A DNA stretch of 64,000 nucleotides from Bacillota bacterium (GCA_023398495.1 JAEWSG010000088.1:1-64000); one strand, 5' to 3'; numbered from the stretch's first letter, positions 51,443 to 61,233 are shown. Notes: generated from the letters alone by a model not told the origin. Numbers and translations are program-made.

Positions 51443-54436
51443 ATGAAAAAAATAGTTTTTCTTATTCTTATTACATTATTTGCTGCGGTATCTGCAATAA
51501 ATTGCTATGCAGGGAGCTCTTTAAAATTGTTTTATAACGGTAAGTTTCTTAACTTGAGCCAGGAAATAATTTCTATAGGCGACGAGCACTTTGTTAATGC
51601 CAAGGAACTTTCTGCAGTAATTGGCTCTCGCTGCAAGATTGATATTACTAACAGAAACCTGTCGCTAGAAATTAACAAATCAACCAAGAATCATGAAATA
51701 AAGAGTTATGACTACACAATAATTGACCCTCCCTCTATTATACACAACGTACCTGAACTGATTAACAATACGGTGTACTTTCCTTTTTCCTTTATAACTG
51801 AAGAATACAACGTTACTGTAAAATATGACAAAAAAGCAAATTATCTTTATTTCTTTCCAGGTGATAGCAAAATAAATACATTCATAAATAATAATTGTAA
51901 TTATAATCTTCTCATTCCTGATAATCTTTATTTAAATTTCGATGATTCCCAAAATTTTGATACAAGTTCTATTTATTTAACAAACGAAGATTATACTTTT
52001 TCCGCCTCAATAATTTGTGATGCAGTAAATACTCCCGCTGTTAACAACATGAGATTTCTCTTGTCAGATTATGTATCTGATGAAAATTATATATTTGATA
52101 GGATAGTAGAATACAAACACAGCTATTTCCGTTCGCTCTTGGATTCTTATAAAAACGAATTCCTTTTTGGCAATATGGATAGCTCCCTTAGCGAATCTAA
52201 TATTAAAATTATAAAAGAATACTCCGAAGAATTATTCGGACAGAATTCAAATATTGTTATGTTTAATACTATATCCTCCCAAAAACAATTAATGCAAGAA
52301 GATATAAATATAATTATGACCATACCATCTTATGTCAACAAATCAATATATACAATTGCATTTACTATGGAAAAAGGGTATCTTAACCAAAACAACATCA
52401 ATAATATATTACAATTGTTAAGAGGACTCTCTATTACAAAACATCCCCTTCAGGAAAATCTGCCTGATATACTCCTGAACAGTTCTTTAATCAACTCTGC
52501 TAATAATGGTGTATATCCTTCGATACCTGCATCCGAAATCAAGTATATTGATCTTGAAGACACCTCCAATTACTATACAATCAAGTACCCGTCCAATTTT
52601 ATGCCTTACTTGTGCAACAACTTTATTGACAACCATAGTTACAGGAGTTTCAAAATTGATCACAATACACATATTTCCATCTCAGTAGAACACATATCAG
52701 GTAGTCCATATAGAATTTTGGAGAAAATTAATATGCTTAAGTCATATTACGGAGATAAAATCAAAATTATCCGCATAGAAAGCAAAAATATAAGTGGTAA
52801 GGATTTTATATTCCTTGATTATGAAAAAGAAAACCCTATTAACGGAACAAGGGAATATGTGACCAATTACTTTATAATCAACGGCTTGCGTCTATATACA
52901 CTAGAGCTTAACAGTATGATAACGCCGCCTTCAGAACAAGTATTCTATGAATTTCTTAGAATTGTATCTTCTTTTGAGTTTACAAAAACAGCAAATTCTA
53001 ACAAAGCCAATACAAATATTTCCTTTATAAAGTTCTCAAATGACCGCTTAGGATATTCTATATTTTATCCCGATAGCTGGAGCCTTCAGGACAACTCGCA
53101 GGATATAAATTATGACAGTATTGTAGTCACCAATCCAAACTACTCAGGGCCTCTCAATATAGTTATAAATGAATCGGAGTATACTTCAAACCTCACCACC
53201 AGGGAATTATTAAGATTCACAACCGGCTATGACATTGAAAAGCTGTCTAAATATTTCAAAAACTACATAACTCCTTATAACGGCAAAAAGTATAAGATAC
53301 TAACAAGCAGTGTTAAAACCTACAATAATTCGACTATAATATACAAGCTGGTCAACTATCTTGACGAAGGTGATAGATATAAGCTATGTTACTCAATTGA
53401 TTTGATCAGAAACAACAAAATAAACTCATTGTATATATCAGCCAGCGAATATCTTTTTCAGGATAATGTTTTAGTAGATAATGATCTGAATTATATATTG
53501 GAATTCATGAGTGAAAGCTTCTGTTTGTCAGATAACAAAGAATACCTGGAAAACCAAAATTCCACTGAGGATAGGAATAATAAAATAGTATTCATTGAAA
53601 ATTTCTTCAAAAAAGCATTGGGAGAGTCCACTACTGTCACCTATGCAAAAAATTTAAGCTCTGAAAAGGAAGTACTCGTTTATATTAACAACTGCAGTAA
53701 GGCAGGTGCTTACAAACTGACTTTTGATTACAACTACAGGACAATCCAAGTTTCCAGCCGTATTTTACAACCTGATATAGAAAAGTCTGCCCAGGAACAA
53801 ATACTGAGTATTTTTAAAAACAATACTATACACGATGTAGCATTTAATTGGGATAATATGACTGTATCGGTTAAGTACTCTGACATTAAAACTTCTCCGC
53901 AAAAGATTAAAGAATATTTCCTGGAAATAATTCCTGCAAAAAATGAAACCAGTATAAGTTTAATAAGGAAGCTAAGTAAAGAGAACATAAAGAACGACTG
54001 TCAAAGTTTTCTTGAAAATTATCTTTTGACCAATGTACAATTATATTTTCCAATGAATTACGACTTCTCAAAAGAGGATTGGAACAAATACCTTCCTGAA
54101 AAACGTCAAATCCCTGTGTACGCAGAATTTGACGGACGATCCGGTTATTTCTATCTGGAAGTTGATCCGGTAACCGATAACATAACAATACTAAAATATA
54201 TTTCAATTAATGATATAAAGAAAAAAATTGAAGATTACTATTTCTCAATTGATCCGAAAATTACAGTTTTGGATTATCAAACAGATAAGTTCGATAATTT
54301 CTGTTTTACAGCATCAATTGTCTCTGAATCAAATGAAACTTCAAGCGAAGTAATCCACGCTTACTTTGGTAATAAAAACCCGGATTTACTATTTTCAACT
54401 AAAGATATTTATTTTACAAAAACACTCAGAAAATAA
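51443..54436 (+). CDS. Large secreted stalk-domain protein, function unknown
   Basis: 997 aa: signal peptide (1-23), a stalk-like domain (about 27-125: SSLKLFYNGKFLNLS, INNTVYFPFSFITEEYNVTVKYD), then several repeated alpha/beta segments of PsbP/DUF-like character (for example FIKFSNDRLGYSIFYPDSWSLQDN at about 530), and C-terminal modules with VPVYAEF/YFYLEVDPVTDNITI-type strands. No catalytic motif found. Asn/Ser/Tyr-rich, extracellular. Monocistronic; GAGGTTGTGCTGAT precedes the ATG. Paralogous in style to the protein at 24757-26316. Confidence 0.7.
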   Translation: MKKIVFLILITLFAAVSAINCYAGSSLKLFYNGKFLNLSQEIISIGDEHFVNAKELSAVIGSRCKIDITNRNLSLEINKSTKNHEIKSYDYTIIDPPSIIHNVPELINNTVYFPFSFITEEYNVTVKYDKKANYLYFFPGDSKINTFINNNCNYNLLIPDNLYLNFDDSQNFDTSSIYLTNEDYTFSASIICDAVNTPAVNNMRFLLSDYVSDENYIFDRIVEYKHSYFRSLLDSYKNEFLFGNMDSSLSESNIKIIKEYSEELFGQNSNIVMFNTISSQKQLMQEDINIIMTIPSYVNKSIYTIAFTMEKGYLNQNNINNILQLLRGLSITKHPLQENLPDILLNSSLINSANNGVYPSIPASEIKYIDLEDTSNYYTIKYPSNFMPYLCNNFIDNHSYRSFKIDHNTHISISVEHISGSPYRILEKINMLKSYYGDKIKIIRIESKNISGKDFIFLDYEKENPINGTREYVTNYFIINGLRLYTLELNSMITPPSEQVFYEFLRIVSSFEFTKTANSNKANTNISFIKFSNDRLGYSIFYPDSWSLQDNSQDINYDSIVVTNPNYSGPLNIVINESEYTSNLTTRELLRFTTGYDIEKLSKYFKNYITPYNGKKYKILTSSVKTYNNSTIIYKLVNYLDEGDRYKLCYSIDLIRNNKINSLYISASEYLFQDNVLVDNDLNYILEFMSESFCLSDNKEYLENQNSTEDRNNKIVFIENFFKKALGESTTVTYAKNLSSEKEVLVYINNCSKAGAYKLTFDYNYRTIQVSSRILQPDIEKSAQEQILSIFKNNTIHDVAFNWDNMTVSVKYSDIKTSPQKIKEYFLEIIPAKNETSISLIRKLSKENIKNDCQSFLENYLLTNVQLYFPMNYDFSKEDWNKYLPEKRQIPVYAEFDGRSGYFYLEVDPVTDNITILKYISINDIKKKIEDYYFSIDPKITVLDYQTDKFDNFCFTASIVSESNETSSEVIHAYFGNKNPDLLFSTKDIYFTKTLRK

Positions 54437-54517
54437 GCATAATTCAGCTGAATCTGCAATACCCACCGCAGCAAACAGAGGATTAATAGCCCTAAAAAGA
54501 ATTATGTATAACAACAG

Positions 54518-54544
54518 AAGCTACCTAAAAAAACAGGTAGCTTC
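54518..54544. terminator. Hairpin between stalk-domain gene and prfB
   Basis: Perfect 10-bp stem GAAGCTACCT / AGGTAGCTTC with an AAAAAAAC loop, between the convergent genes. No T-run after the stem on either strand, so termination is uncertain. Confidence 0.45.
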
Positions 54545-54558
54545 CCCTATGGTCAGAA

Positions 54559-55663
54559 TTATGAGTTACAAAAAACAAGATATGAATTTATGAAACCATT
54601 TAAATCTCCATCCATTACATTATCCACATTAATTTGTTCATAATTTGTTCTATGATCCTTAACAAGAGTATATGGACAGAATACATATGACCTTATCTGG
54701 CTTCCCCATGCTATATCCAATTGCACTCCCTTCAAATCCTCTATCTTTTCTTTCTGCTCGCGTTCTTTAAGCTCCAAAAGTTTTGATTTGAGCATTCTCA
54801 TAGCCGTATCTTTGTTTTGGAACTGCGACCGTTCTGTTTGACATGCCACAACTATTCCTGTAGGAATATGGGTTATCCTTATCGCCGATTCTGTCTTATT
54901 GATATGCTGACCTCCTGCACCACTTGCACGGTAGGTATCTATTCTTAAATCATCAGGATTTATATTAATCTCAACATCATCACTAAGCTCAGGCATAACA
55001 TCACAGGAAGCAAAAGATGTATGTCTTCTTCCCGAAGCATCAAACGGAGAAATTCTTACAAGTCTGTGTACACCCTTTTCAGATTTTAAATAGCCATAAG
55101 CATTTTCTCCAATAACGTTGATAGTAACGCTCTTAATGCCGGCTTCTTCTCCGTCAAGATAATCAAGAATCCTAACATTAAAACCTTTACTTTCTCCCCA
55201 ACGTGTAAACATTCTCAAAAGCATCTGAACCCAATCCTGGGCTTCAGTTCCTCCTGCCCCTGCATGAAGTGTCAATATGGCATTATTCTTATCATAAGGA
55301 CCTGTTAGCAAAGTTTCAAGCCTCAACGCTTCAAAATCTTTCTTAAATCTCTTGAAGCTTTCCTCAACTTCAGAGAAAACACTTTCATCGTTCTCTTCGA
55401 GCCCGAGCTCACACAATGTTTTTGCATCTTCCCATTCCTGAGAAAGCCGATTATATTTTTCCAGTTTTTCTTTCAATGTTTTTATTTTCTGTAATACCTT
55501 TTGCGAATTCTCAACATCATTCCAAAAATCCGGTTCCGACGCTTTCTGTTCCAACTCCTCGATATCGTTACCTAATCTGGCGATGTCAAAGTGAAGCCCC
55601 CATTTCCTTTAAAGTTTTCTCAAATCCATCAATTTCCAGTCTCAACTGTTCGAGTTCCAACAA
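54559..55663 (-). CDS. prfB: Peptide chain release factor 2, with programmed +1 frameshift
   Basis: RF2 recognises UGA and UAA. The main frame from 55587 carries SPF (RISPFDASGRRHTS) and GGQ (SGAGGQHINKTESA). It is preceded in another frame by a 25-codon start segment (LELEQLRLEIDGFEKTLKEM) that ends at CTT TGA C (55585-55591), the classic RF2 frameshift site, with GGGGG five bases upstream of CTT. After the +1 shift translation continues DIARLGNDIEELEQKAS. Start is a TTG (55663) with AAGGAG 9 bases upstream. Total about 367 aa, normal for RF2. In-frame UGA gives autoregulation by RF2 level. Confidence 0.95.
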
Positions 55664-55761
55664 CTTTACCAACTCCTTAAATAATTTTATAGCATACTTT
55701 AAAGCATTTCAATTTTATAGCATTAACAATTTCTTGTCCACATATCAAAAGCACTAGTATT

Positions 55762-56433
55762 TTAGCTTGAAACCTTATTACTCTTAATACTCTCTAACAA
55801 AGGCTTAAGCACTTCAACAGGTAGTCCTGCCTCCTGAATCTCTTTAGCAAGTTTTATATATGACTTGCTGCTCTCTTTCAAAATCCAATTTTTTAGTTGA
55901 TCATCGAAAATGTCCAATGTATTGGAATTTTCTTCAACTTTCTCTGTCTGCTTTTGCTGACTCATTTCGAGAAGGTAAAGTTCCTTCTCTTTTTCATAGC
56001 TTTCCGGGGTATTAAAATGATAAAAAAAGGAATCTCTTACTTTTGCATACTTGGCAAGAATTTTTATTGTACCTACGAAAGGCATTCTCTCACCTTTTGC
56101 ATATAACTCCAGCATATCAGGAAAGATTAATGCCCCAACTCTTGCACTTATATCCTGAGATAACTCCTTATATGTAAAATTCCCTTTTATCAAATCTATA
56201 TTACTGCCAACGGTAAGAGCATTCATATCTCTACAGTTTGCCCTACCTAAAATATAATCAATAGAAACACCAAAATAATCTGCAAGTTTTTTTAGTATTT
56301 CATAATCCGGTTCTCTTTTGGCAAGCTCATAGGAAGCAACCGCCTGACGCGTAATGCCTAGATAGTCTGCTATATCCTTTTGAGATAATCGACTTTGTTC
56401 CCTAAGTTGTTTAAGCATCAACGCAAAAGACAT
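55762..56433 (-). CDS. Xre-family HTH regulator
   Basis: 223 aa. N-terminal HTH (LKQLREQSRLSQKDIADYLGITRQAVASYE) and a C-terminal part (about 75-223) with a second degenerate HTH-like helical region and an acidic linker. Start at ATG 56433 (GGGGTGGAAAAA before it) preferred to the GTG three codons upstream. Divergent from the Spo0E-type gene; a perfect inverted repeat lies in the promoter between them, so it may regulate that gene and itself. Ligand unknown. Confidence 0.88.
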   Translation of the reverse strand: MSFALMLKQLREQSRLSQKDIADYLGITRQAVASYELAKREPDYEILKKLADYFGVSIDYILGRANCRDMNALTVGSNIDLIKGNFTYKELSQDISARVGALIFPDMLELYAKGERMPFVGTIKILAKYAKVRDSFFYHFNTPESYEKEKELYLLEMSQQKQTEKVEENSNTLDIFDDQLKNWILKESSKSYIKLAKEIQEAGLPVEVLKPLLESIKSNKVSS

Positions 56434-56523
56434 TTTTTCCACCCCAAGAATCAGTTTTAGTATATTTTATCTACATATTCATATTAATGCAACATTTTGA
56501 TTACATTTTTTTGTATTTTTTTA

Positions 56524-56552
56524 TTGACAGCAACAAAGTGTTGCTATAAAAT
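56524..56552 (+). promoter_or_regulatory. spo0E-like gene promoter with operator-like palindrome
   Basis: TTGACA (56524-56529) and TAAAAT (56547-56552) with a 17-base spacer. The spacer contains a perfect inverted repeat AGCAACA-AAG-TGTTGCT (56529-56545). A further half-site GCAACATTTTG lies at about 56488-56498. A bound repressor here would block RNA polymerase. Confidence 0.65.
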
Positions 56553-56689
56553 ATGTATGAAAGCTAAAGGAAATGCATTGCAGATTTATTTTATCACAGT
56601 AAATTGTTACTATACAAGTTTTTGTTTTAAATTTGTAAAAAACATGGCCATGTTTAATATATAATTTTGTTTTTGTGGAGGTCGATGCG

Positions 56690-56845
56690 TTGAGTAAAAT
56701 AGAAAATTTAAGAGAAAAGCTTCACAATGTTATGGATCATGGCGATGATTGTGAAATATTAGCAACCAGTCAAGAACTTGACACTTTGATTGTCTTGTAC
56801 ATGAAGCTTCAGCTTGACACTAGAAGAAGTAGTTATATTTGTTAA
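56690..56845 (+). CDS. Spo0E-family aspartyl-phosphate phosphatase (51 aa)
   Basis: Short gene with GGAGGT 7 bases before a TTG start. Product SKIENLREKLHNVMDHGDD ... ATSQELDTLIVLYMKLQLD; the SQELDxLIxxY motif is the Spo0E signature, where the Asp/Glu-containing helix dephosphorylates Spo0A~P or related regulators and so delays sporulation. Followed by a terminator at 56920-56954. Divergent from an Xre regulator. Confidence 0.9.
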   Translation: MSKIENLREKLHNVMDHGDDCEILATSQELDTLIVLYMKLQLDTRRSSYIC

Positions 56846-56919
56846 GTTTGGACAAGTTATAAGTAAAATGTAGCGCTACAATTTTTAGTTAATCCTGCAC
56901 AATTTTATATACACATTTG

Positions 56920-56954
56920 AAATTCGTACTATTTATTATAGTACGAATTTTTTT
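56920..56954. terminator. Terminator after spo0E-like gene, overlapping HAD gene end
   Basis: Perfect 13-bp stem AAATTCGTACTAT / ATAGTACGAATTT with a 5-base loop and a T-run on +. The convergent HAD gene ends inside the stem (stop at 56936-56938). Confidence 0.9.
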
Positions 56955-57754
56955 ATGACATGGGCAACACCATTCTCATCGTTTGAAGTAGTCACAAAAT
57001 CACAAATATTCTTTATACTTTCCTCAGCATTTCCCATTGCAACACTAAAACCTGCATATTCAAGCATTGAACAATCATTTTCGTTATCACCTATTGCAAT
57101 TATTTCCTCTCTTTTTACAAATAATTTCCGGGAAATAATCTCCAAGGCTTTCCCCTTACTAACTCCATAGTTCAGAACCTCAAAATTGTCATGACTTGAT
57201 TTTACCACTTCAATTGTCTTTATATTCTCAACGGCCATTCTTGCCCTCAACAAAGCTTTCAGATCCGAAGACATTACAACTATTTTAGAGGGATTCACAT
57301 TGCCTCTTACAATCATATCATAAACTGACTCAACTATTTTTACATCAATCCGCAAGTCACTCCCTAGATCCTTACTTTTCAACATATAGTGAAGAGCTGA
57401 ATAGTCAAGCTTTTCAGCATACATAATATCATCTATATAAGTATGAAAATAAATATCTTCATCATGTAATATATTAATAACGTCATAACAGTCTTTCTTT
57501 GAAAGGAGGTTTGTAAATAATACGTCATCGGTTTTTGTGTCCTTGATAACAGCACCATTGCATACTATCAGCGGCTCTTGCAAAGATAATTGTTCCGAGT
57601 ATATTTTAGCTCCGGTATAGATCCTGCCAGAACAAATAACTACCTTAACACCCTTTTCAAGTGCCAGTTTAATACATTTCCTATTCTCATAGGAAATTTC
57701 TTTATTCGAATTAAGCAATGTGCCATCAAGGTCTATTGCTATCATTTTATACAT
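56936..57754 (-). CDS. Cof-type HAD-IIB phosphatase
   Basis: 272 aa. HAD motif I IAIDLDGTLLNS (nucleophile Asp near residue 8), motif II VICSGR, motif III Lys in KGKALE and motif IV IGDNENDCSMLEYAG. Sugar-phosphate or flavin/pyridoxal phosphatase class; substrate unknown. Start at 57754 follows the aminotransferase stop by 4 bases, with GGGGA upstream. Third gene of the lrp operon. Confidence 0.88.
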   Translation of the reverse strand: MYKMIAIDLDGTLLNSNKEISYENRKCIKLALEKGVKVVICSGRIYTGAKIYSEQLSLQEPLIVCNGAVIKDTKTDDVLFTNLLSKKDCYDVINILHDEDIYFHTYIDDIMYAEKLDYSALHYMLKSKDLGSDLRIDVKIVESVYDMIVRGNVNPSKIVVMSSDLKALLRARMAVENIKTIEVVKSSHDNFEVLNYGVSKGKALEIISRKLFVKREEIIAIGDNENDCSMLEYAGFSVAMGNAEESIKNICDFVTTSNDENGVAHVIKKFVL

Positions 57755-57758
57755 ACTG

Positions 57759-58934
57759 TCATTTTCCCCGACCATTATTTTCAACAAAGCGATTTATTCT
57801 TTTTAACGCTTCAACTATATTTTCCATGGAATTTGAATAACAAACCCTCACAAATCCTTCTCCGCTATCTCCAAATGCCGAACCCGGCACAACCGCAACT
57901 TTTTCTTTCAATAACAAAGTCTCACAGAACTCAGTTGAGCTCATCCCTGTAGACCTTATACAAGGAAACATATAGAATGCTCCAAAAGGTTCGAAACAGT
58001 CAAGACCTGCCTTTCTAAATCCATCAAGCATAACCCTCCTTCTTCTGTTATACTCGCGCCTCATAGACTGAACATCTTCGTCCCCTTTCTTTAGAGCTTC
58101 TATAGCTGCATATTGTGCAGTTGTGGGGGAACACATAATTGCATACTGATGTATTTTATACATAGCTCCTATAAGTTCAGGATGTCCACAGGCATACCCA
58201 AGTCTCCAGCCTGTCATGGCATACGCTTTTGAGAATCCGCTAATATAAATGGTTTTCTCCTTCATCTCAGGAAAGCTTGCTATGGAAACATGCTCACCTT
58301 CATAAGTAAGTTCAGAGTAGATTTCATCCGAAAGCACAATTATATTTTTGTCTTTCAATATTTCAACAATTTTAATAATATCCTCCCTTGTCATTACGGC
58401 ACCGGTTGGATTATTGGGAAATGGTAAAATAAGAACTTTGGTTTTTGGAGTTATTGCCTTTTCTAGAAGTTCGGGCGTAAGTCTAAACTGATCTTCTGCA
58501 CGTAAATTTATCAAAACTGGTGTTGCCCCGGTCAAAACTATACAAGCCTTATAAGCAACAAAACTAGGCTCAGGAAGTATTACTTCATCACCTGGTCCGA
58601 CAAGAGCCCTTAAAGCAAGATCAATAGCCTCGCTTCCGCCCACAGTAGCAATAACCTGATCTTTAGAACTGTAAATCAGTCCATATCTTCTCTTTAAGTA
58701 ATTGCATATTTCTTCACGAAGTTCCATAAATCCCGAATTAGGCGAGTAGTGGGTGTGTCCCTTTTCAAGTGAATATATTCCCGCCTCCCTGACACACCAC
58801 GGTGTTACAAAGTCAGGTTCTCCTATACTTAGAGATATTGCATCTTTCATTTCATTAACCAGATCAAAAAATTTTCTAATCCCGGAGGGCGGCAAATCCC
58901 GGACCGTAGGTATCAACATATCCTTCATGTTCAT
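57759..58934 (-). CDS. PLP-dependent aminotransferase, class I/II
   Basis: 391 aa fold-type I enzyme. VTPWCVREAG and HTHYSPNSGFMELREEI near the N-terminus, PNNPTG, SDEIYSEL and the PLP lysine in SGFSKAYAMTGWRLGY; C-terminal Arg in VRVCYSNS. Similar to aspartate/aromatic-type clostridial aminotransferases; substrate unresolved. Starts by ATGA overlap with the Lrp gene, so they are translated together. Confidence 0.92.
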   Translation of the reverse strand: MNMKDMLIPTVRDLPPSGIRKFFDLVNEMKDAISLSIGEPDFVTPWCVREAGIYSLEKGHTHYSPNSGFMELREEICNYLKRRYGLIYSSKDQVIATVGGSEAIDLALRALVGPGDEVILPEPSFVAYKACIVLTGATPVLINLRAEDQFRLTPELLEKAITPKTKVLILPFPNNPTGAVMTREDIIKIVEILKDKNIIVLSDEIYSELTYEGEHVSIASFPEMKEKTIYISGFSKAYAMTGWRLGYACGHPELIGAMYKIHQYAIMCSPTTAQYAAIEALKKGDEDVQSMRREYNRRRRVMLDGFRKAGLDCFEPFGAFYMFPCIRSTGMSSTEFCETLLLKEKVAVVPGSAFGDSGEGFVRVCYSNSMENIVEALKRINRFVENNGRGK

Positions 58935-59410
58935 AATACAATAGCCTCCCTGTCATCTTTGTGATCCTCTTCAAATATAACACCCTTATCTTTGTATTTC
59001 TTCAATACAAAATGAGTAGCTGTACTCAATACAGAATCTAAAGGAGATAATTTTTCTGCAACAAACAGAGCAACTTCCTTCATTGTCTTTCCTTCTACAA
59101 TTACAGTAAGATCGAACCCGCCTGACATCAGATAACATGCTTTAACTTCGGGAAATTTGTATATGCGCTCTGCAACCTTATCAAATCCCTGACCTCTTTG
59201 AGGAGTAACCTTCACTTCTATCAGAGCTGTTACGCTTTCCTTTTGTGTCTTTTCCCAATTGATCATTGAAGTATAACCCAATATAACGTTATCTTCTTCA
59301 TATTTTTTTATTGCAGCTCTAACTTCTTCAACACTTTTATTGAGCATAACAGCTATCTGCTCATCAGTGGCTCTACTATTCTTCTCTAATATCTCTAAAA
59401 TTTCTTCCAT
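58931..59410 (-). CDS. Lrp/AsnC-family regulator
   Basis: 159 aa: N-terminal HTH (MEEILEILEKNSRATDEQIAVMLNKSVEEVRAAI) and C-terminal RAM/ACT-like amino-acid-sensing domain (VTALIEVKVTPQRGQGFDKVAERIYKFPEVKACYLMSGGFDLTVIVEG). The ATG at 59410 has GAGGAGG 9 bases upstream. Operon with an aminotransferase and HAD phosphatase; a T-box leader lies upstream. Confidence 0.93.
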   Translation of the reverse strand: MEEILEILEKNSRATDEQIAVMLNKSVEEVRAAIKKYEEDNVILGYTSMINWEKTQKESVTALIEVKVTPQRGQGFDKVAERIYKFPEVKACYLMSGGFDLTVIVEGKTMKEVALFVAEKLSPLDSVLSTATHFVLKKYKDKGVIFEEDHKDDREAIVL

Positions 59411-59587
59411 ATTAGTTATCCTCCTCATTTAACTTAATAATATATAAATACCTTTATATCAACTAGATTATACCCAACAAAATAAAAAAGTCTGCTTCGC
59501 CGATTTAAAACCAGGGTATTTCTCTGCAGCAACAGTCTTGCGGTAGACTTTTTTGATGCCAGAAAGTAATGCACTTTCTTAGGCATT
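59411..59587. other. Spacer between T-box and lrp
   Basis: Contains a hairpin ATGCC..AGAAAGT / ACTTTCTGGCAT (about 59555-59587) directly after the T-box terminator and a lone TATAAT-like element near 59470 without a good -35. No gene seen. Confidence 0.5.
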
Positions 59588-59880
59588 AAAAAACTTCTCC
59601 ATCCCCTCGAAGGGACGAAGAAGTAATCCGCGTTACCACCCTAATTAACACTTAATAGTGTTCTCCTCAATTAATATCGGTACTTTATAAAAAATTCCGA
59701 TATTTATCCTTTATAACGTAAGGAAACGTCAACCTCTATTATCAGACCTCTAAGTGTTGTCATCATTTCTCAAGGTGAAACTAAAGGGCTGCCTTCCATA
59801 TTATCATTTGCCGTCTTTCACCTTACGCCGGCTCTCTAGAAAAATCAAATATGTACTCTTCCCCTATTATCGTTTTTAGG
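59588..59880 (-). promoter_or_regulatory. T-box riboswitch leader
   Basis: The conserved T-box AGGGTGGTAACGCGG is at 59628-59642 (minus strand). It is followed by a terminator: a stem CTTCTTCGTCCC / GGGGATGGAGAAG and T6 (59588-59623) that competes with the antiterminator. Stem I features upstream: GAAGAGTAC, the AGAGAGCCGG segment (about 59830) and the GGTGAAA/TTTCACC stem. T-boxes sense uncharged tRNA. I could not fix the specifier codon. The next gene downstream is lrp, 180 bases on, with no aminoacyl-tRNA synthetase gene. Confidence 0.9.
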
Positions 59881-59967
59881 TTATAAATTATTAAAAATGA
59901 TTATACCAAATAAAATACCATCTTTCAATAGGGTATTTTAACTTTTTAACTTTCTTGATTTTTCACA

Positions 59968-60534
59968 CTATTCCTCTTCAGTAGCTGAAGCTGCTTTATT
60001 TGTAAACTCTTCCATAATCTCATCAAGGATATCTGAAGTTTCATCTGCAGACTCTGTATTATCATGATTAACAGCAGTATTATACATATCTGTCGTTTCT
60101 TCAACAGTCTCAAGCACTCTATTAAGCTCTTCTTCATACTTTTTCAAGACTTTAGTAACATCCGTCTTCAGTAATTTGATTTCCTGTTTTATATCGACCA
60201 GCTTTTCCTTTTCTTTTTCTGTTAATTCGGTAAGCTTCTTTCTTTCTTCATGTGATTGATTTCTTGCTTCTTCCAATATTGTCTCAGCTTTTTCCTGAGC
60301 TTTTATCAGAACATCAGCAATCTTAGACCGATCCTCACTTACTTGATTAGTCTTTCGAGCTACATCCTCATATTTGATTCTAAACTCCCTGCATTGATTT
60401 TTTAACTCTGCAATTTCGCTTTCTTTCTCTTTGAGTTTATCGTCAAATTCCCTTAGTATCTTTTCAATATAAGAATTAACATCTGACTGTTTAAAACCAA
60501 AAAGCGATGTTCCAAACCTTTTTTCTCCTGCCAT
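59968..60534 (-). CDS. DivIVA-domain coiled-coil protein
   Basis: 188 aa. N-terminal DivIVA lipid-binding segment (KRFGTSLFGFKQSDVNSYIEKI) followed by long coiled coil (about 30-150, heptads rich in Lys/Glu) and an acidic tail. Such proteins mark curved membranes and recruit division or wall factors. Start at 60534 chosen because AGGAGG precedes it. Unusually short for DivIVA proper and may be a GpsB/SepIVA-like variant. Confidence 0.85.
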   Translation of the reverse strand: MAGEKRFGTSLFGFKQSDVNSYIEKILREFDDKLKEKESEIAELKNQCREFRIKYEDVARKTNQVSEDRSKIADVLIKAQEKAETILEEARNQSHEERKKLTELTEKEKEKLVDIKQEIKLLKTDVTKVLKKYEEELNRVLETVEETTDMYNTAVNHDNTESADETSDILDEIMEEFTNKAASATEEE

Positions 60535-60647
60535 TTTGGTTCCTCCTATTTTATCCCAAAACATAATAATTGTTGATATACGTATATATTTTATATTCAA
60601 TACAATTTTTCAAAATCCTTCTTTTTTTATAAAAAAATTATCCAAAT

Positions 60648-60674
60648 AAAAAACCACACAAATTATTTGTATGG
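60648..60674 (-). terminator. Terminator after trxA
   Basis: CCATACAAA / TTTGTGTGG stem with a short loop and T6 on the - strand, 65 bases beyond the trxA stop. Confidence 0.85.
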
Positions 60675-60739
60675 CTTATCTATAGTTCTATTATTATCAA
60701 GAAACCAGCTTCCTGGACTACCTGATTTCTACCCTTAAC

Positions 60740-61069
60740 CTATATATGCTTATCAATAAGAGATGCTAATTCAGTCTTTGACCTAGCTCCAATAACTTTT
60801 TCTACTACATCTCCGTTTTTAAATATCATAATTGTGGGTATGCTCATAACCCTAAACTTAGCAGCTATTTCGCCCTCATCATCAACATTTAGCTTTGACA
60901 CTTTCGCCTTGCCTTCATACTCGCCTGCAAGTTCATCTACTATTGGTCCCACTGCTCTACAAGGTCCACACCAGGGTGCCCAAAAGTCAACTAAAACCGC
61001 CTGATCAGATTTCAAGACCTCCTGCTCAAAATTATTTTTGGTTATAACTGTAACCTTTTCATTTGCCAT
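60740..61069 (-). CDS. trxA: Thioredoxin
   Basis: 109 aa, full-length thioredoxin: DFWAPWCGPC (redox Cys34, Cys37), KLNVDDEGEIAAKFRVMSIPT with the cis-Pro, and GARSKTELASLI. Cytoplasmic disulfide reductant. AGGAGG precedes the ATG. No thioredoxin reductase gene beside it. Confidence 0.96.
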   Translation of the reverse strand: MANEKVTVITKNNFEQEVLKSDQAVLVDFWAPWCGPCRAVGPIVDELAGEYEGKAKVSKLNVDDEGEIAAKFRVMSIPTIMIFKNGDVVEKVIGARSKTELASLIDKHI

Positions 61070-61233
61070 AATTCATCCTCCTAATAAGTTTATATTTTCA
61101 TCTACTAATGCTTAGGAATGCTGAAAATATAACTCAGGCTATAATTTAACTTCAGCTACTCCTTATTCAAATTACAAAAAATTAACAATCAATACTTTAC
61201 TATATTTTTACCCATACTTAATAAAGAAAAACA

